Source of the DNA: Bradysia coprophila
Taxonomy: Eukaryota > Arthropoda > Insecta > Diptera > Sciaridae
Direction of reading: 5' to 3'
Length of the DNA stretch: 64,000 nt
Assembly: GCF_014529535.1 (NCBI RefSeq)
Contig: NW_023503307.1
Location: 1,357,739-1,421,738, forward strand
Shown: positions 44,318 through 54,346 of the stretch, piece after piece
How the letters are laid out: each line of letters opens with the position of its first letter
How positions within the stretch are numbered: position 1 is the stretch's first letter
Program-made: the position numbers and the translations under genes
The notes under the pieces: generated by a model
The model's input: the letters and a program-made list of their open reading frames with translations, nothing else
Databases searched by the model: none
What the model was told of the DNA's origin: nothing

Positions 44318-44750
44318 CGAGGGGTAACCGACTCGGGTAATGACTCGGTTAATTGACTACACACCCATAAAGGAATTGTAATTCCGGGAAGCTGCAACGT
44401 AGCTGTTCCAAATTTTAGTTTCGCCGAAAGCGTTTCAAAATAATCTGTTCATTACAAAACGCTCGCTTAACTTTGACTTTAGTCTCTATATGACAACTAT
44501 ATTTATAGTGAGTCACCAACTATTTCCTACAAAAAAATATGTCGCAATGGAATTGAATAATAACGGAAAATATCGTGGAAATATTTCGAAAATTCGTGGA
44601 CTTGTAGAAATTAATTGGAATTATAGGAATTGAATGGCGAATCCGGCAAGTATAGGTGCTAATCCGGTAATTGAAGTTATAAAAGGAATTGAAATCAATT
44701 AAAAGGAAGAAATTGATTTGCCACCATTTCGGCCAGTCGGTTACCCCTCG
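44318..44750. mobile_element. MITE with CGAGGGGTAACC ends and exact 8-bp target duplication
   Basis: Perfect 16-bp inverted ends (CGAGGGGTAACCGACT and its complement) are flanked by CGTTATAC at 44310-44317 and 44751-44758. At 433 bp it has no coding capacity. The 8-bp duplication suggests hAT, P or Merlin type; the CGAGGGG start is not the usual CAG of hAT elements. Confidence 0.92.
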
Positions 44751-44758
44751 CGTTATAC

Positions 44759-45269
44759 CAATTAAAATTCATTATTCAGACTCGCTACTGGGATATAACC
44801 AGAGTGTATTAAATTCTTAACCTCTTACCGTATTAGGCGAATCGTTTTAAGGTGAAGTGTTGTGTTTCGATATATTTACAGTTTGTTGAGCAATTTAGTT
44901 CACTTTTGTCTTGATCGGTTTCAGAATGGTAAGACCCCATTAAGCATGAAAATACTCTCGATGGATTCATTATGGTTTATCTTAGAGTAATTATTTATGC
45001 CTACGGAAAAGGTATAATTACTCTAAGGGTTTTATTGCGTATTGCAGTAAGTTCCATTAGAGGTGAACCCAAAACATTTTAACAATTAAAGACGACTTTG
45101 ACGAAAGAAATATTTTTCATTTTAAAACTGCTGGCTAATATTCACCGAAATCTTCAATGAGTTTTTTTTTTAAATTGTAACTTAAATTTTGTCCTTTAAA
45201 TTCACTAAATTCACTAAATATTTTAGAGTTTTAAAAGCCATCGATGTCATGGCATCGGCCGATAACAGA
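44759..45269. other. Intergenic with a short hairpin
   Basis: CTTAGAGTAATTAT (44983) pairs with ATAATTACTCTAAG (about 45016). No gene is seen. Confidence 0.45.
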
Positions 45270-46200
45270 AGATGCGTCCGTTTTACATTTTCTCGCAGGC
45301 GCACTTTTTTTTAAATTTGAATTTTTTGTCATTTTCAATTTTTTATTGTTTTCCTACGCAAAGTGTTTAATATTTTATTTTATAATTTGGAAGTTCGATA
45401 CTCCAACTTGAGACTGTGCGAATAACAGAATTTAACATATTTAGAAGTTATATCAGATTTTTGTCGTAAATGTTCCATAGATGAATATGAATGTGGGGCT
45501 TCTATCTAGACCATTTATGGAAGAAAAGCCTAGCTTAGAAGTTTCTTGAATTAAATTTAATCGTGAAAGGTAAGTTTATCAATGCCGGTAAACTCTGACA
45601 GGAAATATCGTTAACAATAAAGAGAGTCGAATGTATCTAACATCGTGCGAATATATTTGTTTCAACTGAATTCGGTAAATTAATCATATAATGCGAATCT
45701 TTAGATGCTTTAGAAACTAAAATAATTTTAGTCTTATTAGAATAATTTTGAAATATCGCAACATCGCATAGAAAAGTCTACGAAAAGGTTAGATACCAAC
45801 ATTTGACAATTTTCTGACGAAATGCCTAAAGCCGGGCTATGAAACGAAAGATCTCGAATCATCGAAATTCAAAGGAAAAGTAAGAACCAATGAGAAGTTT
45901 GATGTTGTGTATGACATTCAATACCATGGATATAAAGAGACTAGAAGGTAGAATCCAAACAAAATTTGTAATCCTATTCATATATCACTTTATGAAGTTC
46001 CAATATTCAGCTGAAATTAGAAAATTAGTTTTAATTCAGGCGGACCAAAAACTTCACATTCACTCACCAGGTAGAGTGCCAAAACAACAACTTTTTCTCT
46101 CACCTGTTCTTCTACTTTTCGTCACGGTGACATCACTTTTCGTACCCACTCATGTCATTTTTTCATATTGCTAAGGATTTCATACAATTATTATCAGAAA

Positions 46201-46381
46201 AACATGTTTTGTGTCGAATTAGTATATTATGATAAAATGAACAAAAAGGTTTGTTTTTGACCCAGGTGGTGAAAACGTCCGAGGATGCAACAGAGATTCT
46301 TACTACAGACCACCACCTGGGTCAAAAACAAACCTTTTTCTTCATTTTATCATAATATACTATTTCGACACAAAACATGTT
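46201..46381. repeat. Hairpin with 70-bp near-perfect arms
   Basis: From AACATGTTTTGTGTCGAA to TTTGACCCAGGTGGTG on the left (46201-46272) pairs with CACCACCTGGGTCAAAAACA through TTCGACACAAAACATGTT on the right (46310-46381). The loop is about 38 bp. Confidence 0.88.
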
Positions 46382-46600
46382 CTTCCATGTGAAACATGTT
46401 TTATGTCTAAAATATGTTTTCCATCTGAAATATGTCTACTATATGAAACATGTTTTCTATTTGAAACATGCTTTCTATTTCAAACATGCTTTCTATTTGA
46501 AACATGTTTTCTACCTGAAATATGGTTACCATGTGAAACATGTTTTCAATCTGAAATATGTATACAATCTGAAACATGTTTTCCATCTAAAGTGCTATCC
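46382..46600. repeat. 18-bp tandem array, about 11 units
   Basis: Units like GAAACATGTTTTCTATTT repeat at exact 18-bp spacing (for example at 46445, 46463, 46481 and 46499). Because 18 is divisible by three, two plus-strand frames stay open and would read hexapeptide repeats. Composition and context mark it as a microsatellite-like array abutting the hairpin, not a gene. Confidence 0.88.
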
Positions 46601-46651
46601 ATGCGAAACAATATCTTTTCACAGAAAATTGTTATTTTTTAAATTGTATTG

Positions 46652-46716
46652 TTAAGGCCAGTTCATACTCGCATACATTTTTGCGATATATGCGACCATG
46701 AACTGGCCTTAACGAT
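46652..46716. mobile_element. 65-bp hairpin MITE
   Basis: GTTAAGGCCAGTTCAT then ACTCGCATA pairs with TATGCGACC then ATGAACTGGCCTTAAC. Almost the entire element is stem. No target duplication is clear. Confidence 0.75.
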
Positions 46717-47271
46717 AATAAAGAAACCACTGTTGCTACTTTTATCTACTACTGATTATAAAATTAACTGACTTTGTTTGTTCACATGGACCAGTTATCA
46801 AACAGCTGAATTGGCATAGTCCACAAAATTGAAAGTCGCGCGGCCACTATACCACAAAATTAAAAGCTATACGACATAAATCTGATAAAACTTCAAAAAA
46901 GTTACTTATTTCTATTGATTCTTTTATTTGCCCGGTCGCAAATTAGAGTATTGAGCTTTCAAATTCTAAAATAAAATACTAAAACCCAAAATTGAACACT
47001 TTCTGCAGCAAAACAACGAAAAATTTGAAAAGACGAAAAATTCAAATTCAAAATAAAAAGTGCGCCTGTTAAAAAGCGTGAAACGGACGCTTTTTTGCTA
47101 TTTGACATTAATGACTTTAGAAACTAAAAATCTTACGATGTTCGAATTGAGTTTGACCCAACTGTAAATTAAAACATAAAAAAACCGAAAAGCTCATTCT
47201 ACGTAAGTCATCAAATTAAAAGGTAATTGTTAGATCGTTGTATTGCTGGCATTCGATAACATAATTTTATC

Positions 47272-47513
47272 CAAGGTTCTGAAAGAACAGGTTAAGCCAC
47301 CCACGAGGGCGGTTGACACCGAAATCGATAAACGCACTCAGTACAGATTGTTTGTGAAATCAACTTGAAGAAAATATTTTTTAGGAAAATTCGGAATTTT
47401 GTTTTTGTTACGTTGCCTTTCATATGAAGTTCGTAGCCGCTGAACTCAATTTCTGTGTCACCGCCTTCGTGATCAACTCAGAGTTGTCTTAACCTGGTTC
47501 TTTCAGAACCTTG
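47272..47513. mobile_element. CAAGGTTCTG-type foldback MITE with exact 8-bp target duplication
   Basis: The ends CAAGGTTCTGAAAGAACAGG and CCTGGTTCTTTCAGAACCTTG-type are flanked by ATTTTATC at 47264-47271 and 47514-47521. The 242-bp body is homologous to 33036-33264. Confidence 0.92.
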
Positions 47514-47521
47514 ATTTTATC

Positions 47522-47921
47522 TGCCTAGAACGATCTCGATGTTATACCTCTAGGGTGAATTTATTGAACTCTGAATTCTGTTCTCGGCAGATAAAATAGC
47601 GTATGCACCTCTGTCCTAAGTGTTTAGACAGAGGTGCACAATCTACTATTATCTACCTAGGTGAAATAATAGCAGTGAAAAAGTGTTATTATTTCGCCGT
47701 TGGTAGATAAAATAGCGTATTCACCTCTGTCCAAATGTTTATTTAGACACTTGGGGTTATAACATTCGCCTTCGGCTCATGCAATAACTCCTCAAGTGTC
47801 TAAATAAACATGAATAACGTGAATAATCTACTAATATAACTCTCTTGTATTTCTGGGGTGTTATGTCAATGGTAATGGATTAACTTAAAAGAAAAAGTTT
47901 TATTCCTGATTATGACCATGG
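47522..47921. repeat. Cluster of small inverted repeats
   Basis: The GATAAAATAGCGTAT-GCACCTCTGTCC phrase occurs twice (about 47590 and 47707). ATGTTTATTTAGACACTTG (about 47738-47756) pairs perfectly with CAAGTGTCTAAATAAACAT (about 47793-47811), with a CGCCTTCGGCTC mini-hairpin in the loop. Repeat debris; no gene. Confidence 0.6.
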
Positions 47922-47928
47922 AAACGGT

Positions 47929-48081
47929 CAACGCACTTCAAGCAAAAGTGGTACTCTAAATAGGGTACTGAAACTTAACAGTGCTCCATACAAAATTTTA
48001 CACTGTAGAAAGAGTGGGGATAAAATTGCATACAAAAAGTACTCTATTTGGCAGCTGTCATCTTTTGCTTGAAGTGCGTTG
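47929..48081. mobile_element. CAACGCAC-family MITE with exact 7-bp target duplication
   Basis: Perfect inverted ends CAACGCACTTCAAGCAAAAG are bounded by AAACGGT at 47922-47928 and 48082-48088. The 153-bp body is homologous to the older copy at 20854-21010. Confidence 0.94.
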
Positions 48082-48088
48082 AAACGGT

Positions 48089-48674
48089 CGAAAATTTCAA
48101 ATAAAAATTAGCATTTTAAATTGGCATATCACCCCAGCAATACAAAAGTGTTATAATTATGTTAGAGAGTAAAAGAGAGTCGTTTCACGCACCGTGCAGG
48201 TGAAATAGGAGAAATACAAAGAGAGAGCGAGAGAGAGAGAGAGTTCATGTGGAATATGTGTGGAACGGATGGGACAAAGATAACTCATCAAAAAATAAAA
48301 ATTTCTATCAATTCATTTCATGATACACGACTCCAATACGAGTTTTCTTAACAAATACCTTTTTTTTGAATTTATTGTAAAATCTGTTGGATAATTCCAT
48401 AGCGCTGTTAGCGTCTGTGTATAAATAATTTATAATTAACTTCGTCAGTACGCAAGACAGAATAGATTAAGCAATTTTTGAGTAATTTTCAACTGTTTCA
48501 ACTGGCTAACCCATAAGAACAGAAGGGTTTATACGGTTGAAATGGTGACACGTTACACGTACATGCGTGATAATGGGAATGGTAAGACTGTATAAAGATG
48601 TAAAAGAAGTTTTGTTTGTATCAGTGGACCAGCTGAAAAACAGCTGAAACGAAATGAATAAGGAAAAGGCTCGC
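48089..48674. other. Intergenic, no gene seen
   Basis: It contains a GA-rich microsatellite at about 48218-48243. No gene is supported. Confidence 0.45.
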
Positions 48675-48850
48675 TGCACACGGTGCAAATAGTCACTTTA
48701 TAATACTTTGGCTATTTGCACACGGTGCAAATAGTCTCTTTACAATACAGTTGCTATTTGCATCGTGTGCAAATAGCCAAAGTATTATAAAGTGACTATT
48801 TGCACCGTGTGCAAATAGCCAAAGTATTATAAAGTGACTATTTGCACACT
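48675..48850. repeat. Array of the palindromic 42-bp repeat
   Basis: Four to five units of CTATTTGCAC-CGT-GTGCAAATAG, each followed by a spacer such as CCAAAGTATTATAAAGTGA. Units occur in both orientations. Other arrays are at 49450-49630, 50427-50545 and 53300-53480. Confidence 0.92.
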
Positions 48851-49154
48851 GAAGAACTTGGTACCAGAAACTGTATTTATTTCACGGAAACCGAAAATTG
48901 TCAATTTTAGTAACTTATATTATTGAAACATTTTCATATTACATAGATTTCGGTAAGAAAATTGTTAAGAAAAAGCCATAAATGAAAAAAAATAATAATT
49001 CGGCCAGCCAACTGAAAAGGCTGCAAGAAAATTTACAACGATTGAAAAAAAAAACAAGTGAATCAGCTTGCAAGTATCTTTCAATTTCAATCGATAAATA
49101 GTTCAAGAAATAGTTAACATTACGAAAATGTTTCGAAAAAGATTGATGCTTCCT
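48754..49154. repeat. 401-bp direct repeat, copy 1
   Basis: It is repeated almost without change at 50451-50851 (constant offset 1697). It starts in the palindromic array and ends in AAAAAGATTGATGCTTCCT. The two copies bracket inverted-duplication arm 49159-50424. Confidence 0.93.
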
Positions 49155-49158
49155 CACT

Positions 49159-50424
49159 CAATCTCACTCTGCTACAGCGAGTATCAAGATCGCTCTGGAG
49201 ACATGGGGAAGATGAATTTAAAAAAATATATTTTTATTTAAACTCTTTGGACTATTCTGCACGCAACCTAGGATCAGGCTTTTCAAAAAAAAAGAAATGA
49301 AATCTAAACTACCAACCAATTTTTATGAAAATCTTTAGCTTATCTAGCTATGATTTCCAATAGAAATTTCTCATGTTCGAGATGTAATGTGTAAATAAAC
49401 TGAAGATCAGACACAGTCGACGACTTTGAAACAAGTTATTCATTGGTTGATGCTATTTGCACAATGTGCAAATAGTCACTTTATAATACTTTGGCTATTT
49501 GCACACGATGCAAATAGTCACTTTATAATACTTTGGCTATTTGCACACGGTGCAAATAGTCTCTTTATAATACAGTTTCTATTTGCACCGTGTGCAAATA
49601 GCCAAAGTATTATGAAGAGACTATTTGCATACACGTAAAACTCATATATGCACCCCAGACGAAGAAATCGGGAACAGCTTCACGATTATAGAACATTAGT
49701 TGTGTGCTGCATATTGATCTGAGGATCATACAATGCCCGCCTAATGAATATTGTTGTTGTGTGCTGGATATTATTTTTCAGCGTGCAGGTCTTAGCTGTA
49801 TGCCTGTTTTATAATATAAAATGACGCCATTTTTTTCAATTCAATAAACAACCTAATTTATCGTTTAATAGAAGAAATTGATTTAATTAACTTTATCATT
49901 TTTATTTGCGTTAGCAAAAAAAAAACAAAAAATTTTTTTCAATTTTTTTTTTATTTTCAATTTTATTATTATTATTTGTTATTAGCCGTAGATTTATATT
50001 TAAATTCATCATATTAAATTGCTAACAGAATTTTTTTTTTGCTTACGTTTTTTCCGGTCACCCACCCAAGTACGGACCGCGACCATCGATGCTTAACCTC
50101 AGTTTCTGACTGCCAACGACTTTACCACTGCTGCTATACTGCTTGCATATAGTGGCAGTCTTATTTCGAACAGTTGTTACTTTGCTTTATGCAGCACACA
50201 GGCATATTTATACCTGCATGCTGAATATTGACTAAATGAATAAAGTCGTCCGTATTTAGAATGGGTTATGCAACAACATTTAATTGAATTTATTTTCTAT
50301 GAAATGTAGTACTTCTCCCCACTAAGCAATGTCATCGGATATTATTATTTTAATTCTGAGCCTGGTTCTGAATTAGAGGTTTTTTCAATCGTTCTACAAA
50401 AAAACTGTTCACATTAATAGTGAG
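49159..50424. repeat. 1.27-kb inverted duplication, arm 1
   Basis: The reverse complement recurs at 52506-53774 with only small indels; for example the 70-codon frame at 49426-49638 is identical to the minus frame at 53295-53507. It contains a palindromic-repeat array (49450-49630), an AT-rich part and a 5S-derived SINE (50053-50128). Confidence 0.95.
50053..50128 (-). repeat. 5S rRNA-derived SINE head (in arm 1)
   Basis: The minus strand reads GTCGTTGGCAGTCAG, then TTAAGCATCGATGGTCGCGG, then GTACTTGGGTGGGTGACCGG. This aligns with the internal promoter half of 5S rRNA (AAGC..GTCG, GCGGTTAGTACTT, GGGTGACC). Part of a SINE3-like element. Confidence 0.78.
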
Positions 50425-50450
50425 TAAATAGCAACTGTATTGTAAAGAGA

Positions 50451-50851
50451 CTATTTGCACCGTGTGCAAATAGCCAAAGTATTATAAAGTGACTATTTGC
50501 ACCGTGTGCAAATAGCCAAAGTATTATAAAGTGACTATTTGCACACTGAAGAACTTGGTACCAGAAACTGTATTTATTTCACGGAAACCGAAAATTGTCA
50601 ATTTTAGTAACTTATATTATTGAAACATTTTCATATTACATAGATTTCGGTAAGAAAATTGTTAAGAAAAAGCCATAAATGAAAAAAAATAATAATTCGG
50701 CCAGCCAACTGAAAAGGCTGCAAGAAAATTTACAACGATTGAAAAAAAAAACAAGTGAATCAGCTTGCAAGTATCTTTCAATTTCAATCGATAAATAGTT
50801 CAAGAAATAGTTAACATTACGAAAATGTTTCGAAAAAGATTGATGCTTCCT
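50451..50851. repeat. 401-bp direct repeat, copy 2
   Basis: Second copy of 48754-49154. The 70-bp tandem array begins at its right edge. Confidence 0.93.
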
Positions 50852-50854
50852 ATT

Positions 50855-51545
50855 ACAAAATCTACCCAGTACATCAGAAAAAGGAGTGACATTTTCTTTT
50901 ACAAAATGTAACAATGAAGAGTATTACTCCTTCTATAAAATGCTTCGAAAAAGGTGTGATATTTCCTTTTACAAAATGTAACATTAAAGAGTGTTACTCC
51001 TTCTACAAAATGCTTCGAAAAAGGTGTGATATTTCCTTTTACAGAATGAAGGGGTAATACTTCCTTCTACAAAATGCTACGACAAAGAAGTGATATTTCC
51101 TTTTACAAAATGCTTCAAAAAGGAGTGATTTTTCCTTTTAGAAAATGTAACAACGAAGGAGTAATACTTCCTTCTACAAAATGCTCCGAAAAAGGTGTGA
51201 TATTTTCCTTTTACAAAATGTAACATTAAAGAGTGTTACTCCTTCTATAAAATACTTCGAAAAAGGTGTGATATTTCCTTTTACAGAATGTAACAATGAA
51301 GGGGTAACACTTCCTTCTACAAAACGCTACGATAAAGAAGTGATAATTTCTTTTACAAAATGCTTCAAAAAGGAGTGGTTTTTCCTTTTACAAAATGTAA
51401 CAACGAAGGAGTAATACTTCCTTTTACAATATGTAACAATGAAGAGGATTACTTCTTCTTCAAAATGCTTCGAAAAGGAAGTGATATTTCCTTTTACAAA
51501 ATGTAGCAATGAAGAGTGTTACTCCTTCTACAAGGAGTGATATTT
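50855..51545. repeat. Tandem array, unit about 70 bp, about nine units
   Basis: Units contain AAAATGCTTCGAAAAAGGTG, then TGATATTTCCTTTTACAAAA, then a GAGT(G/A)TTACTCCTTCTAC part; successive TGCTTCGAAAAAGG starts are 70 bp apart (50941 and 51011). Variants lack parts of the unit. Open frames across the array are by-products. Confidence 0.88.
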
Positions 51546-52505
51546 CATTTTCAATTCTTCGAAAGACAATATTAACGAGTGAAGTTTACTTTTAGTACAC
51601 GGAAAATTCGGCAAATTCGACATTTGTTGTGTGCTGCATATATTTGCTGCAGACTGAATAATGTTCCCGTGTGTTGTATTACAATAAACATGTAATATGA
51701 ATATTTTCAAAATATAGTTCTGGCAACAATATTATTCAGCTCGTAGGAATATTGTGAGGTTCCCAGGTATATATTTGCTGTGTGCTGAATTATATATCTT
51801 CAAATTAGTTGTGGGATGTATTACTTAACTTTACCTGCATGTCGAATATTGACTAAATGGTACTATTGAACTATACCTGCACTGCATGCTGAATATTGAC
51901 TAAATGAATAAAGTCGTCTGTATTTAGAATGGATTATGCAACAATAAATTTATTGTTTTAATGAAATAAAAGGAAGATCTCAAGAACATACGCATAAAGA
52001 TGATTATCAAATCTAATTTTATTCCTTCATTTAAAGTTATTTCTATTTTTACCGAATTAATATGCAATGATAATGTTACATTTATGTATTTCAATAGAAA
52101 TTTTGACGAACGAACTTTTAAATCCATTTTCGGTGTTAAAGGCTTTTGAAATGTTAACAGTTGGTGGTATTCAGCAATAAATGATGGAATTTGTTTATGT
52201 ACTGTCCGTTTGACAAGAGGATCGTAACAGTTCATCAGGGGGTTTTGAACATTTGTTTTTTACACGTTGGCACACGTGCTCTTGTCAGATTCAAGATTCT
52301 TTTTACGAAGGTTACGCTGATTATACTTTGTGAAAAAGGCCAATACCTTGGAAATATGTCACATCTTGGACAGAATTTGACACTGCAATATCTGCAACAT
52401 GAAAAAACTAAATGTTCGAAACCCCCTGAAACCCCGTGCTTCCACCTACGTAATATACACAAACTAGGTGAGCCAATCTTAATTTATTAATTCGCGTAAT
52501 AGATG
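51546..52505. other. Spacer inside the rearranged block
   Basis: It carries repeated TGTGCTG(C/A)AT-type and CATGCTGAATATTGACTAAA phrases also present in both inverted arms, and the dispersed fragment GAAACCCCGTGCTTCCA at 52430. Opposed frames at 52191-52490 are mutual shadows. No gene is supported. Confidence 0.5.
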
Positions 52506-53774
52506 CTCACTATTAATGTGAACAGTTTTTTTGTAGAACGATTGAAAAAACCTCTAATTCAGAACCAGGCTCAGAATTAAAATAATAATATCCGATGACA
52601 TTGCTTAGTGGGGAGAAGTACTACATTTCATAGAAAATAAATTCAATTAAATGTTGTTGCATAACCCATTCTAAATACGGACGACTTTATTCATTTAGTC
52701 AATATTCAGCATGCAGGTATAAATATGCCTGTGTGCTGCATAAAGCAAAGTAACAACTGTTCGAAATAAGACTGCCACTATATGCAAGCAGTATAGCAGC
52801 AGTGGTAAAGTCGTTGGCAGTCAGAAACTGAGGTTAAGCATCGATGGTCGCGGTCCGTACTTGGGTGGGTGACCGGAAAAAACGTAAGCAAAAAAAAAAT
52901 TCTGTTAGCAATTTAATATGATGAATTTAAATATAAATCTACGGCTAATAACAAATAATAATAATAAAATTGAAAATAAAAAAAAAATTGAAAAAAATTT
53001 TTTGTTTTTTTTTTTTTGCTAACGCAAATAAAAATGATAAAGTTAATTAAATCAATTTCTTCTATTAAACGATAAATTAGGTTGTTTATTGAATTGAAAA
53101 AAATGGCGTCATTTTATATTATAAAACAGGCATACAGCTAAGACCTGCACGCTGAAAAATAATATCCAGCACACAACAACAATATTCATTAGGCGGGCAT
53201 TGTATGATCCTCAGATCAATATGCAGCACACAACTAATGTTCTATAATCGTGAAGCTGTTCCCGATTTCTTCGTCTGGGGTGCATATATGAGTTTTACGT
53301 GTATGCAAATAGTCTCTTCATAATACTTTGGCTATTTGCACACGGTGCAAATAGAAACTGTATTATAAAGAGACTATTTGCACCGTGTGCAAATAGCCAA
53401 AGTATTATAAAGTGACTATTTGCATCGTGTGCAAATAGCCAAAGTATTATAAAGTGACTATTTGCACATTGTGCAAATAGCATCAACCAATGAATAACTT
53501 GTTTCAAAGTCGTCGACTGTGTCTGATCTTCAGTTTATTTACACATTACATCTCGAACATGAGAAATTTCTATTGGAAATCATAGCTAGATAAGCTAAAG
53601 ATTTTCATAAAAATTGGTTGGTAGTTTAGATTTCATTTCTTTTTTTTTGAAAAGCCTGATCCTAGGTTGCGTGCAGAATAGTCCAAAGAGTTTAAATAAA
53701 AATATATTTTTTTAAATTCATCTTCCCCATGTCTCCAGAGCGATCTTGATACTCGCTGTAGCAGAGTGAGATTG
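52506..53774. repeat. 1.27-kb inverted duplication, arm 2
   Basis: Reverse complement of 49159-50424, with a 5S-derived SINE (52804-52880, plus strand) and a palindromic array (53300-53480). It is not bracketed by the 401-bp direct repeats. Confidence 0.95.
52804..52880 (+). repeat. 5S rRNA-derived SINE head (in arm 2)
   Basis: Same 5S-like sequence as 50053-50128, in the opposite orientation, reading TTAAGCATCGATGGTCGCGG at about 52834. Confidence 0.78.
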
Positions 53775-53917
53775 TATGTAATGATGATTTCTCTAACATT
53801 TGTGAGTTGGAAACGTTACTTACTATTGCCATTATGGAGATCGAGTTAATTTTCAACAGAATTTTTTGAAAAAGTTGTTCATCCCTACCATGGACATCAG
53901 TAGCCACAGCGAAGTGC

Positions 53918-54136
53918 CTAAACTGTCCACAACAGACACGTATACAACTTTTCATGCAAAGGTTCATGTACTCGAGGTAAATGTTCGACTTCAACAATAA
54001 AATATAAACTTGTGAGCCAATTGGGCAATCCCGAAGCTGACCTGACAATACAAATAAAATCAAGCTCGACGCGAACTTCAGTTGAAGGACAAACAAATTT
54101 AATTTGGTCCCATAAAAATTCATCTTGACTTCTCAT
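53918..54136 (-). pseudogene. Possible short gene or pseudogene, unidentified
   Basis: Two overlapping minus-strand frames start at 54136 and 54123. The first (72 codons, MRSQDEFLWDQIKFV then WLTSLYFIVEVEHLPRVHEP) looks protein-like and stops at 53918; the second continues with HFAVATDVHGRDEQLFQKIL. The second frame begins with a signal-like LKFASSLILFVLS. The pattern could be one gene with a frameshift. I do not recognise it, and chance remains possible. Confidence 0.25.
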
Positions 54137-54346
54137 AATTTTTATAGGGGTAATTTTGACAACTCCTTGTGAAATCAGCTGATTCTATTATGCAGTTGAT
54201 ATGCTGATTATCAGAGTATCGAGCACTCAAAAATATTCATTAAAGCAATAATTCAATTGAAATCACTAATGTTTGTAATGAAATCAGAACGACCCAATTT
54301 CTAAGTGTTACAATTGCTCTTCAGAATTTTATTGCTAGTTGTATAA

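Larger units (their letters stand above)
45270..47095. repeat. Inverted arms of about 150 bp around a 1.5-kb interior
   Basis: GCGTCCGTTT, then CAGGCGCACTTTTT, then an AT-rich run at 45272-45430 recur in inverse orientation at 46930-47092. The interior holds other hairpins (46201-46381) and a tandem array. It may be one old foldback element. Arms are diverged and ends are not sharply defined. Confidence 0.55.

Noticed and set aside
46377-46655. Hexapeptide-repeat open frames (KHVFYL or ETCFLF type)
   Set aside because: They arise from an 18-bp microsatellite-like array beside a hairpin, with two frames open at once and no signal peptide, promoter or non-repetitive part.
49426-49638. 70-codon frame repeated identically at 53295-53507
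   Set aside because: The duplication reflects the inverted repeat; the frame itself runs through the palindromic array and has no coding character.
48754-50851. 401-bp direct repeats as LTRs of a retrotransposon
   Set aside because: They do not start TG or end CA, have no primer-binding site or polypurine tract beside them, and the interior has no gag or pol.
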